A DNA stretch of 8,745 bases from Actinomycetota bacterium (GTDB lineage: Bacteria > Acidobacteriota > Blastocatellia > Chloracidobacteriales > Chloracidobacteriaceae): positions 1 through 8,745 of the forward strand of contig JAAFHI010000090.1 of NCBI GenBank assembly GCA_013298335.1, read 5' to 3'. The notes below the pieces were generated by a model. It worked only from the letters and a program-made list of their open reading frames with translations. It was not told the origin of the DNA and made no database searches. Shown here piece by piece: positions 1 through 6,133 of this stretch (its first letter is position 1; each line of letters starts with the position of its first letter). The translations under genes and the position numbers were made by a program.

Positions 1-776
1 ACCGTTCCCGTCGCCGTTCCAACGCCGACGCTGATGCCGCCGCCCGAGTCGGACTGGTTGTTGGAGAACGTGCAGAAATTGATATTGACGGTGGTCCCGT
101 TACCGGAAGCGAAAAGTCCGCCGCCGTTTTTGGTCGCGCCCGCATTCTCGGCCACGCAACCGGAAATCGTGCAGAAGTTGAGATTGAGCGTCGAACTGTC
201 GGACCGAATCCCTCCTCCGCTGTCGGCCCCGCCGGTGCTTCCGTTGGTCAACGTCAAGTTGTTCAGGGTGAGCGTCGCCGCCCCGGACGCATTGGTGACC
301 GTAAAAATCCGAAATGCCGTTCCAACCCCGCGCGTAATGGTCAATGTCCCGCTGGTCGGGCCGTTGATGGTGATGTTCGTATTGGTAACGGTCGGTAACG
401 CGGATTGGAGGCTGATCGTGCCGGTAATGCCGCCCGCGTCGATGACGTGGGGGCCGGCGCTGGCCACGGCGGACGTCAGTGCCTGCCGAAGCGATCCGGT
501 ACCGGAATCGTTGGTGTTGGTCACCCCGAAAACAGTGAACGGCCGGATGGTTTCGGACTCCTGCCCGGCTGGGGCGTCGCCGGGCGCGCGCGCCGCGTCC
601 GGTTGAGGGATATTCGGGGTTTGGGAAGCGAGGTTGTGCGCCCGCGGATGGCCGGCCCCCGACTGCGCGCTGACCGCGCGGATGTTCGATGGTGAAGCGC
701 CGAATGCGAAGACGGCGGCCAGACCGGAAATCACGGTCAATAAAAGACCAAGTCGAATACGGGGAATTTTTTTCAT
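1..776 (-). CDS. Exported right-handed beta-helix (Pmp-like) surface protein, N-terminal part
   Basis: Partial gene: 258 codons are open from the ATG at 776 to the left edge, so the C-terminus and any anchor are missing. Residues 1-28 look like a Sec signal peptide (Lys/Arg-rich start, hydrophobic LGLLLTVISGLAAVFAFG). A Pro/Ala-rich low-complexity stretch follows to about residue 75. Near residues 85-101 is TNTNDSGTGSLRQAL, the motif that commonly opens parallel beta-helix (pectin-lyase-fold) extracellular proteins. From about 120 the chain becomes Thr/Asn/Gly-rich with GGG(I/L) turns at 187, 218 and 245 and NFCT-x-S units at 200 and 233, like the GGAI/FxxN repeats of polymorphic outer-membrane proteins. 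Expected to act at the cell surface or outside the cell as an adhesin or passenger domain; ligand unknown. An AGAGG lies 9-10 bases before the ATG. Fold confidence is high, function confidence low. Confidence 0.85.
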   Translation of the reverse strand, partial: MKKIPRIRLGLLLTVISGLAAVFAFGASPSNIRAVSAQSGAGHPRAHNLASQTPNIPQPDAARAPGDAPAGQESETIRPFTVFGVTNTNDSGTGSLRQALTSAVASAGPHVIDAGGITGTISLQSALPTVTNTNITINGPTSGTLTITRGVGTAFRIFTVTNASGAATLTLNNLTLTNGSTGGADSGGGIRSDSSTLNLNFCTISGCVAENAGATKNGGGLFASGNGTTVNINFCTFSNNQSDSGGGISVGVGTATGT

Positions 777-1111
777 GGGGGATGCCTCTGAAAACGGAGT
801 TGCTGAATTGGGGATCTGCGGACGGCGGACGACTGAAGGTGGTCGGGGAAAACAGGGAATGGATCCCGGGCCCGAAAGCCGGATGAACCGGATGGAGTGA
901 GAAAAAGAGTCCCGGTGTTTTGAGTCGTACTGTAAAAAAAGGGAATTTGCTTCAAAAAACTAGCGGAGCGTTGGGGTCAAGTCAATGAATGGAAAAACGG
1001 AGTCCTGAGAACGAAAAAAGTCTTTCCTGAAAACTTCCTCTCGCTCTTTTTCCCTCAATAAAAAACCTGGCGGGTACTCACACTCGCGTTCACGGTAATC
1101 CGCCAACGCAC
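777..1111. other. Intergenic stretch without a convincing gene
   Basis: This stretch separates the beta-helix gene from the peptidase relic. It is richer in A and T than the large genes, with several A runs on the plus strand (for example 934-940 and 955-959) and a pyrimidine-rich stretch at 1036-1056. Two minus-strand open frames of about 60 codons (773-955 and 960-1148) have no ATG with a good ribosome binding site and no recognisable protein features. It probably holds the promoter and leader of the beta-helix gene and decayed sequence. Confidence 0.5.
929..955 (-). promoter_or_regulatory. Possible promoter for the beta-helix protein gene
   Basis: On the minus strand TTGAAG (950-955) and TACAGT (929-934) resemble -35 and -10 boxes, separated by an AT-rich 15-base spacer that is shorter than the usual 16-18. 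It would give a leader of roughly 145 bases before the ATG at 776. The match is weak and could be chance in an A/T-rich stretch. Confidence 0.2.
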
Positions 1112-1157
1112 GAACGCGGAATGAACAGGGTTTGTCGTCCCAATCCATTCCGCGTTC
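1112..1157 (-). terminator. Hairpin at the end of the peptidase relic
   Basis: A perfect 12-base inverted repeat, GAACGCGGAATG (1112-1123) and CATTCCGCGTTC (1146-1157), encloses a 22-base loop. It overlaps the stop codon of the peptidase relic, much as the hairpin at 3169-3214 follows the intact peptidase gene, and the distal arms share TCC(C)GCGTTC. There is no clear U-tract on the minus-strand side, so it may be a decayed terminator rather than an efficient one. Confidence 0.4.
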
Positions 1158-1285
1158 AGGAAATCCCGTCGGTTTGCTTCCCGTCGGTGGCCGCGCTGGC
1201 GGCGGGCTTCGCGTTTTTCATGTGTTCTTCAAGCCGGGAATTCATTTCAAAAAGCAGGTGGAGATTGGCGGTGGGTTGCGGTCAG
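1156..1285 (-). pseudogene. Relic of the C-terminal end of an S9 peptidase gene
   Basis: Read on the minus strand, this stretch encodes LFEMNSRLEEHMKNAKPAAS followed by about a dozen further codons and a TGA at 1156-1158. It corresponds to LFEMNAWLEEHVKNAKPAAS at the extreme C-terminus of the intact peptidase at 3237-5729. At nucleotide level, 1193-1263 matches 3259-3329 at 62 of 71 positions by my count; similarity fades after about 1282, with a one-base length difference just upstream. No start codon, catalytic residues or rest of the hydrolase domain can be found above it, where the next gene's stop already lies at 1382. It is therefore the tail of a duplicated, mostly deleted paralogue. 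Differences fall at several codon first and second positions, consistent with neutral drift. Confidence 0.8.
1193..1263 (-). repeat. Direct repeat copy A (peptidase 3' end)
   Basis: One of two copies in the same orientation of the 3' end of the S9 peptidase gene; the other is at 3259-3329. The two are offset by 2066 bases and agree at 62 of 71 positions by my count. Together they bracket the entire membrane-protein gene. Confidence 0.8.
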
Positions 1286-1381
1286 GGCCTTCTCGCCGAT
1301 CGACAACCGGTTTTTTTAAGTTGCACTTCAGGAAGCGGAGATCGCCATCATTTTTCTGGTCCCGCGCAACTGAAAACCGTT

Positions 1382-2983
1382 CTAACGAGGTGGTTGCCCG
1401 GGGGACAGATCAATGACGGTGTAGGAGCCGAACGCGATTGCGTTGAGCCCGGATTTTTTTAATTCGACAGCGTCGAACCGACCATTCTGGTTTGGAAAAA
1501 CCAGATATCGGATGGACTGCTCCCGGATGAGGTCATTGAGCCCGGTGTCATTTCCCGAGGCAAACGCCTGGTATTGGGGGCCTTTGAATTTGAAGCGGGG
1601 TGTCAGAAACCATTGTCCGCACCAGACCCGGTGACCAGTCACCGTGGGAAGGATGGCTCCAAGAGCCGGTGGACACAGCACATTTCCCGCTGGACGCGTT
1701 TTCAGCCAGTCGAGAACCTTGGCCGTGTCGGTCGAAATGGCATTGTCCCGGTAGATATTGTTCACCGCTTCAAGAACCGAAAAGAGCGTCGGCAGGAAGA
1801 CAAAAGCCAGCAGCCCGAATTTGAGTACCGGACGGCTGCGGGTTTGTTCAAGCGCGTGGGTCAGCGGCGTGGCTGCGAGGATGCAGACGGGAAGAAAAAG
1901 GTATGGAACGAAATGGTAACCATTCAGGAGCGGCGAACTGTGGAGCAGGGCAATGCCGATAATCCAGCCGGAAAGCGCAACGAGTTCGGGCCGTTTTTGA
2001 GTGATCAGGTATCGGATTCCGAACACGGCTGCAACTCCGACCGCGCCAAACGCGACGGGATACCAGAAAACCGGGGTTTCCTGGGGGCCGAAAACCCCGC
2101 CGGAACAGAATGCAAAAACCGCGTCGCCGCGCTGCCACAGACTGATGATCCCGATGAGAAGGATGGCGATGGCGATTCCTGGAAGGGATCGGTTCAGCAC
2201 TTCGCGGTCAGGCGATACCGAAAAGCAGAGGCTCCCCAGATACCAGATGCCATAGATGACGAGGGCGGCGATGCCCGAGTAGGGGTGGTTCAGAAAAAGC
2301 AGGATGAGAATCGCGCTGATTGAAGAGGTCTGTTGGATCCCCGTGCTTCGGGGCTGGAGCGTGAAACGAAGAAAGAGAAGAAAAAAGATGTATCCGCAAA
2401 TCCAAAGGGGATTGTGCAGGACATTGAACCCCGACCAGCCCAGGAGATTTCCGTTCCCAAGTAGAACCTGGGCCTGGAGGTCCTCCCGGAACAGCGGGGC
2501 GAGCAGATTCATGAAGGGCGCGAATCCGCCCGCCAGAAGCGCAAGCCAGGTTGCAACAACCCGGACGTTCCGGTCTTTGGCGAAAGCTCCGAGGAATTGC
2601 CAGACGGTAACTGTAAAAGCCGCCAGCAGCGGAATTCGCGAAACTTCAAAAAGCGTGAAGAGACTGATCCCGGTGATGCGGTGCAGCCACCCGAGCAGGC
2701 TGAGAAAGAGAATGATGAATCGGCCCTGTTGGGGTTCGGTCGTAAACGGATCGAAAAGCAGGAACGGCCACTGGGCTGGGTGATTCGCCAGTGCCAGATA
2801 GGCCGCGGTATCGTCGCGGTTGTAGCCTATTTTCAGAAAAGTCCCGTTCGTCGGACTGTCCAAAACGGCAACCAGGAAGGGAAGGGCATGCAACGTTGCG
2901 ACGATGGCGACGGCGATCCAGATTCGACCCGGTGGAAGCCACGCACGCCGGGGGGAATCTTCAATGAGGCGCGAATCGTTCAT
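1382..2983 (-). CDS. Polytopic membrane protein, GT-C glycosyltransferase-like
   Basis: A 533-residue integral membrane protein that I recognise only at fold level. About 11 hydrophobic segments can be seen, the first at residues 20-41. The loop after it carries GYNRDDTAAYLALANHPAQW (Asp57, Asp58) and then FDPFTTEPQ (Asp78); an acidic first external loop is typical of GT-C transferases, which move sugars from polyprenyl-linked donors on the outer face of the inner membrane. Mid-protein NHPYSG lies in another membrane segment. The last ~110 residues are hydrophilic and contain VWCGQWFLTPRF. The frame extends upstream to a TTG at 3136, but I chose the ATG at 2983 because the extra 51 residues are Ser/Pro-rich and not protein-like; no strong Shine-Dalgarno supports either start. 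The gene is visibly less G+C-rich than its neighbours. A non-enzymatic membrane protein is possible. Confidence 0.75.
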   Translation of the reverse strand: MNDSRLIEDSPRRAWLPPGRIWIAVAIVATLHALPFLVAVLDSPTNGTFLKIGYNRDDTAAYLALANHPAQWPFLLFDPFTTEPQQGRFIILFLSLLGWLHRITGISLFTLFEVSRIPLLAAFTVTVWQFLGAFAKDRNVRVVATWLALLAGGFAPFMNLLAPLFREDLQAQVLLGNGNLLGWSGFNVLHNPLWICGYIFFLLFLRFTLQPRSTGIQQTSSISAILILLFLNHPYSGIAALVIYGIWYLGSLCFSVSPDREVLNRSLPGIAIAILLIGIISLWQRGDAVFAFCSGGVFGPQETPVFWYPVAFGAVGVAAVFGIRYLITQKRPELVALSGWIIGIALLHSSPLLNGYHFVPYLFLPVCILAATPLTHALEQTRSRPVLKFGLLAFVFLPTLFSVLEAVNNIYRDNAISTDTAKVLDWLKTRPAGNVLCPPALGAILPTVTGHRVWCGQWFLTPRFKFKGPQYQAFASGNDTGLNDLIREQSIRYLVFPNQNGRFDAVELKKSGLNAIAFGSYTVIDLSPGQPPR

Positions 2984-3168
2984 GTGAAGAGCAATCGGTC
3001 GGGAAGGTACGTTTGAGTTGGATAGGCTGGCGGACACGATACCCGACCTTGAGAAAAAATACAGCGATGAAAACGGAAGCCACAGGGCCGGTTGTCTTTC
3101 TTCAGTCGGGATAGTGCGCGGTGACGAAACAATCAAACCTTGAGCGGTGAAAGAGCGGTGAAACGGGA

Positions 3169-3214
3169 AACGCGGGAAGCACCGGTTCGAATTTCAAACG
3201 GTGCTTCCCGCGTT
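3169..3214 (-). terminator. Rho-independent-type terminator of the S9 peptidase gene
   Basis: A perfect 16-base inverted repeat, AACGCGGGAAGCACCG (3169-3184) and CGGTGCTTCCCGCGTT (3199-3214), encloses a 14-base loop. It begins 23 bases after the peptidase stop codon, and on the minus strand the stem is followed by TTTCCCGTTTC, a broken U-tract. It lies before the start of the membrane-protein gene, so the two genes are probably separate transcription units or joined only by read-through. Confidence 0.8.
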
Positions 3215-3236
3215 CGGGGTTGGCGGCTGGAACGGG

Positions 3237-5729
3237 TTACCGCTGTCCGCTGGCCGCTGCGCTGGCGGCGGGCTTGGCGTTTTTCACATGTTCCTCAAGC
3301 CAGGCATTCATCTCGAAAAGCATGTGGAGGATGGATTCGCGGCTGCGGTAGCCGTGGCGTTCGTTGGGAAGCACCACGTAGCGCGCGGTGCCGCCGAGTC
3401 CTTTTACGGCCTGATAGAGCCGTTCGCTCTGAATCGGGAACGTGCCGGAGTTGTCGTCGGCTTCGCCGTGGATGATGAGCAGCGAATCCTTGATCTGTTC
3501 GGCGTAGTTGAACGGCGACATGCGCTGGTAAATATCTTTCGCCTGCCAGAAGGTCCGTTCCTCGGACTGGAAACCGAACGGCGTGAGCGTCCGGTTGTAG
3601 GCCCCGCTGCGCGCGACACCCGCCTTGAACAGCCGCGAGTGGGCGAGCAGGTTCGCGGTCATGAACGCACCGTAGGAGTGGCCGCCGATGGCGACCCGGT
3701 TGCGGTCGGCGACGCCCCGCCGGACGCACTCGTCAATCGCCGCCTGTGCATCCGAGACGAGTTGTTCGATGTAGGTGTCGTTGGGTTCCTTGCTGCCCTC
3801 GCCGATGATCGGGAAGGAAGGGTCGTCGAGCACGGCGTAGCCCTGCGTGAGCAGGAATTCCGGTCCCCAGAAGCCGACGCGGACGAACTGGTAGGGCGAA
3901 CCCTGGACCTGGCTCGCGGCGGCGGCGCTTTTGAACTCCTGCGGGTAGGCCCACATCATCAGCGGCAGCGGGCCGTCCTTCTTCGCGTCATAGCCCGGCG
4001 GGAGGTAGAGCGTGCCGGTCAGTTCGACGCCGTCGGCGCGCTTGTACCGAATCTGTTCCTTCTGGATGCCGATCAGGTGCGGCGTCGGGTGCTGGAACTC
4101 GGTCAGCTTCTGGTTGTCCTTCTTCGCCATGTCATGAAGGTAGAAGTTGGCCGGCTCGGTCTTGGTCTCGCGGGTGATGAGCACGCGCGCCGCCGCGTCG
4201 TCGAGCAGCGCGACCGGCGATTCGTAGTAGGGGGCTTCCGAACGCCACAGCCGCTCGGATTTTTTCGTCGCCACGTCAAAGCGGTCCAGAAACGGACGGT
4301 CGCCCTCGGCGGAGGCGCCGGAACCGGTCAGATACAGCGTCTTCCCGTTGTCGGGAGAGAGCAGTACGGGCATTCCCATCGCGGATGACCGCGCGACGAA
4401 ATCGCCGGGATCGTTGTAGCGGTCTTCCGACGAACCTTCGAACAGCAGCGTCGGCGCGACTTCGGGCTTGCCCGGCGCGAAGGCCCACGTCCGCTGCATC
4501 TTGGTCTTGTTCCAGTATTCCTGCGCGACGGCGAAGTCGTCGTTGAGCCACGACACGCCCGCGAACCGGGTTTTCACCGCCACCAGTTGCTTCGCTTCGC
4601 CGGTGAACGGCGCGACGAGCGTCACGGCGCGGTCGCGGAATTCGGCGGGTTTGGCCGGGTTGCCGCCGTCGAGCGCCTCGACCCAGGCGAGCGTCGCGGG
4701 GGCGTCGGCGCGCCACTGGAAGCCGCGCGGGCCGTCCTGCACGGCGTCGAACGACGGCGGAATGTTGTCGATGAGCGGGTTGTCGGCGATCTGCTTCACG
4801 ACCGAACCGTCGGCCTTGAGGATTTCGACCCGGTTCGGAAACCGGTTGGCCGGTTGCAGATAGGAAAAGGGCCGGTGCGTGGTCTGAAGGAGGATGTAGG
4901 TGCCGTCCGGCGAGGGCGCGGCGCCGGAAATCAGGCCCGGCGCGCCGACCGGCGTCACCTTGCCGTCGGTGGAGACGCGGGCGAGTTGCGACGTGCAGTA
5001 GTACTCGAACTGCGCTTCGTCATTCTGGTTCTTGAGCAGGTCCTGATAGGTGCGGACCGGCGCAACCTTGCCGCGCGTTTCCTGAATGACCGGTCCGGAC
5101 GGGGTGATCGGCGGAACCGGCGGCGCGGGCCGGTTGGCCGGAACGGTCTTGCAGAGCAGGGTCTTGCTGTCGGAGAGCCACGCCACGGCGCGACCGTAGG
5201 CCGCGTTGATCAGCGTGTCGCCGAGGCGGCGCGCCCTGGCCCCGGCCACGTCGGCGATCCAGAGTTCGATGCCACGGTCGGTCGTGAGGGTGAAGGCGAT
5301 GGATGTTTCATCCGGCGCCCACTGGACGTTGCCGATGCGGGCATCGGCGGGAAGGCCCGCGACTGGGGTTTTCGTCCGGTCGGACAGACGCATCAGCGTC
5401 ATTTTCAGAAAGTAGGGCGCCTGGCTCGGACCGTTGGTCCGGGGGTTGAGGCGGAAGCCCGCGATGCGGAGTTCCGGCTGGGCGACTTCCGAAATGGGGG
5501 GCAGGCTCGGTCGGTCGAGCAGGAGCAGCCAGCTTCGTTTCGGGCTGACGTTGACCGACGGGGTGACCGGGGCGTCCACCAGATCGGCGATGGCTTTCGG
5601 CGGCGTGCGATAACCGCCCGTTGTCGGATTCTGGGCGAGCGCGGGCAGTCCGGCGGTCAGAAAGCCGGCGACGGTCAGCACCGCGAGCGAGCGTGACAGG
5701 AGCGTATGACGCAGGGTGCGTTTCAACAT
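3237..5729 (-). CDS. Secreted S9 prolyl-oligopeptidase-family peptidase, glutamyl endopeptidase (S9D) type
   Basis: A complete 830-residue serine peptidase. A Sec signal peptide spans about 1-32 (hydrophobic core AVLTVAGFLTAGLPALA, likely cleavage before Gln33), so it acts in the periplasm or outside. The mature N-terminus with PPKAIADLVDAP and LLLLDRPSLPPISEVAQPEL is characteristic of the S9D branch related to plant chloroplast glutamyl endopeptidase. Residues ~60-545 form the beta-propeller that screens substrates; from ~560 follows the alpha/beta-hydrolase domain with MMWAYPQEF. The triad is intact: Ser685 in GGHSYGAFM, Asp758 in IHGEADDNSG, His792 in NERHGYRS, with DPP-IV-like spacing. 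Glu specificity is inferred from the branch. The ATG at 5729 has GGAG nine bases upstream. A hairpin terminator follows the stop, and a relic of its 3' end lies about 2 kb downstream. Confidence 0.93.
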   Translation of the reverse strand: MLKRTLRHTLLSRSLAVLTVAGFLTAGLPALAQNPTTGGYRTPPKAIADLVDAPVTPSVNVSPKRSWLLLLDRPSLPPISEVAQPELRIAGFRLNPRTNGPSQAPYFLKMTLMRLSDRTKTPVAGLPADARIGNVQWAPDETSIAFTLTTDRGIELWIADVAGARARRLGDTLINAAYGRAVAWLSDSKTLLCKTVPANRPAPPVPPITPSGPVIQETRGKVAPVRTYQDLLKNQNDEAQFEYYCTSQLARVSTDGKVTPVGAPGLISGAAPSPDGTYILLQTTHRPFSYLQPANRFPNRVEILKADGSVVKQIADNPLIDNIPPSFDAVQDGPRGFQWRADAPATLAWVEALDGGNPAKPAEFRDRAVTLVAPFTGEAKQLVAVKTRFAGVSWLNDDFAVAQEYWNKTKMQRTWAFAPGKPEVAPTLLFEGSSEDRYNDPGDFVARSSAMGMPVLLSPDNGKTLYLTGSGASAEGDRPFLDRFDVATKKSERLWRSEAPYYESPVALLDDAAARVLITRETKTEPANFYLHDMAKKDNQKLTEFQHPTPHLIGIQKEQIRYKRADGVELTGTLYLPPGYDAKKDGPLPLMMWAYPQEFKSAAAASQVQGSPYQFVRVGFWGPEFLLTQGYAVLDDPSFPIIGEGSKEPNDTYIEQLVSDAQAAIDECVRRGVADRNRVAIGGHSYGAFMTANLLAHSRLFKAGVARSGAYNRTLTPFGFQSEERTFWQAKDIYQRMSPFNYAEQIKDSLLIIHGEADDNSGTFPIQSERLYQAVKGLGGTARYVVLPNERHGYRSRESILHMLFEMNAWLEEHVKNAKPAASAAASGQR
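3259..3329 (-). repeat. Direct repeat copy B (peptidase 3' end, intact gene)
   Basis: Partner of the copy at 1193-1263, in the same orientation. Here it is the functional 3' end of the S9 peptidase gene, encoding LFEMNAWLEEHVKNAKPA. Confidence 0.8.
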
Positions 5730-5757
5730 GAAGTGTTTCTCCGAAATCAGGATGAGT

Positions 5758-6108
5758 TCACGACAAGGGCCCCGACGCGGATGGGCGGTCGGGAATGACC
5801 GGTCGCGCGGGGAAGAAATTTTGACGGATTGAACTGCCGAACGAGTGTATCCCGTTCGAGGTTCCCGCCAAATCCGGGGACGCCGGGATTTTCGGCCCCC
5901 TGCCGAAAGTAAGTGCCGGCGGGCTCACTTTATGCCCTACGGGGAGGGAAAAATCCCGAATACCCTCCGGTTCGTTCAGCACAATCCAATCTCCGAATGA
6001 AAATGCCTTTCCGAAGTCGGGAAAGTAAATCTCCCGCTTCACGGTCAGCCTTGCGCATCCGGGCGTTTCAGTTTCGGACGCGGCCCGAAACCGGCGCCGA
6101 AGTTCCAT
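5758..6108 (-). CDS. Possible small unrecognised protein between the divergent genes
   Basis: An open frame of about 116 codons from ATG at 6108 to a stop at 5758, 28 bases ahead of the peptidase start and on the same strand. The frame stays open to 6171, but that would run over the kinase gene's start and ribosome binding site. The first half has a protein-like mix, including REIYFPDFGKAFSFGDWIVL; the second half is Pro/Ser-rich. I recognise no domain, signal peptide or membrane segment, and third-position G+C looks lower than in the neighbouring genes. The start has only a weak AAAGGG abutting the ATG. The same DNA has several inverted repeats and a candidate peptidase promoter, so it is more likely regulatory DNA with a chance open frame. 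Confidence 0.2.
   Translation of the reverse strand: MELRRRFRAASETETPGCARLTVKREIYFPDFGKAFSFGDWIVLNEPEGIRDFSLPVGHKVSPPALTFGRGPKIPASPDLAGTSNGIHSFGSSIRQNFFPARPVIPDRPSASGPLS
5844..5871 (-). promoter_or_regulatory. Candidate promoter for the S9 peptidase gene
   Basis: On the minus strand TTGGCG (5866-5871) and TACACT (5844-5849) are separated by 16 bases, each matching the sigma-70 consensus at four of six positions. Transcription would begin near 5836, giving a leader of about 105 bases before the ATG at 5729. The call rests on sequence similarity alone. Confidence 0.3.
5884..5958. promoter_or_regulatory. Candidate structured RNA element in the divergent intergenic region
   Basis: A 9-base closing stem, CGGGATTTT (5884-5892) with AAAATCCCG (5950-5958), encloses further inverted repeats: TTTCGGC/GCCGAAA (5890-5896 and 5902-5908, 5-base loop; its outer three bases compete with the closing stem), AAGTG/CACTT (5911-5915 and 5926-5930, extendable by two pairs with a bulge), and a short CCC/GGG at 5935-5943. 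The layout resembles a multi-branched RNA fold. If the peptidase promoter lies at 5844-5871, this DNA is outside the peptidase transcript and would belong to the kinase leader, about 175 bases ahead of its ATG. It matches no riboswitch class I recognise. Confidence 0.25.
6007..6040 (+). promoter_or_regulatory. Overlapping, mutually exclusive hairpins in the kinase leader
   Basis: CTTTCC (6007-6012) can pair with GGAAAG (6020-6025), or GAAG-t-CGGGA (6013-6022) can pair with TCCCG-CTTC (6032-6040, nine pairs with one bulged base). The two folds share bases 6013-6025 and cannot form together. A third small hairpin, GTTTCGG/CCGAAAC (6071-6077 and 6085-6091), lies about 30 bases before the ribosome binding site. 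Such alternation is compatible with leader control, but chance is not excluded. Confidence 0.2.
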
Positions 6109-6120
6109 CCCTTTCACGCT

Positions 6121-6125
6121 GGAGG
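6121..6125 (+). promoter_or_regulatory. Ribosome binding site fixing the kinase start
   Basis: GGAGG, a full Shine-Dalgarno core, lies 8 bases before the ATG at 6134. This favours that ATG over the in-frame ATG at 6146, which would be 20 bases away. Confidence 0.8.
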
Positions 6126-6133
6126 CGGTTTCG

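Noticed and set aside
960..1148. 62-codon minus-strand open frame, and a similar one at 773-955
   Set aside because: No good ribosome binding site, no protein features, and the first overlaps the hairpin ending the peptidase relic.
1307..1390. Terminator after the membrane-protein gene
   Set aside because: AGTTGC/GCAACT can pair, but the loop is about 40 bases and no U-tract follows on the minus strand.
1574..2323. 249-codon plus-strand open frame over the membrane-protein gene
   Set aside because: Highly charged, motif-free translation antisense to a clear multi-span membrane protein.
2984..3136. TTG-initiated N-terminal extension of the membrane protein
   Set aside because: The 51 extra residues are Ser/Pro-rich and precede a typical ATG plus first membrane segment; an AAGG near the TTG is not enough to prefer it.
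3201..4388. 395-codon plus-strand open frame over the peptidase gene
   Set aside because: Antisense shadow of the S9 hydrolase domain; rich in Arg, Gly and Val with no recognisable motif. The same applies to 4587-5696.
5821..5851. Plus-strand promoter starting with TTGACG for the kinase gene
   Set aside because: No acceptable -10 box lies 16-18 bases downstream; the closest, TGTATC, needs a 19-base spacer.
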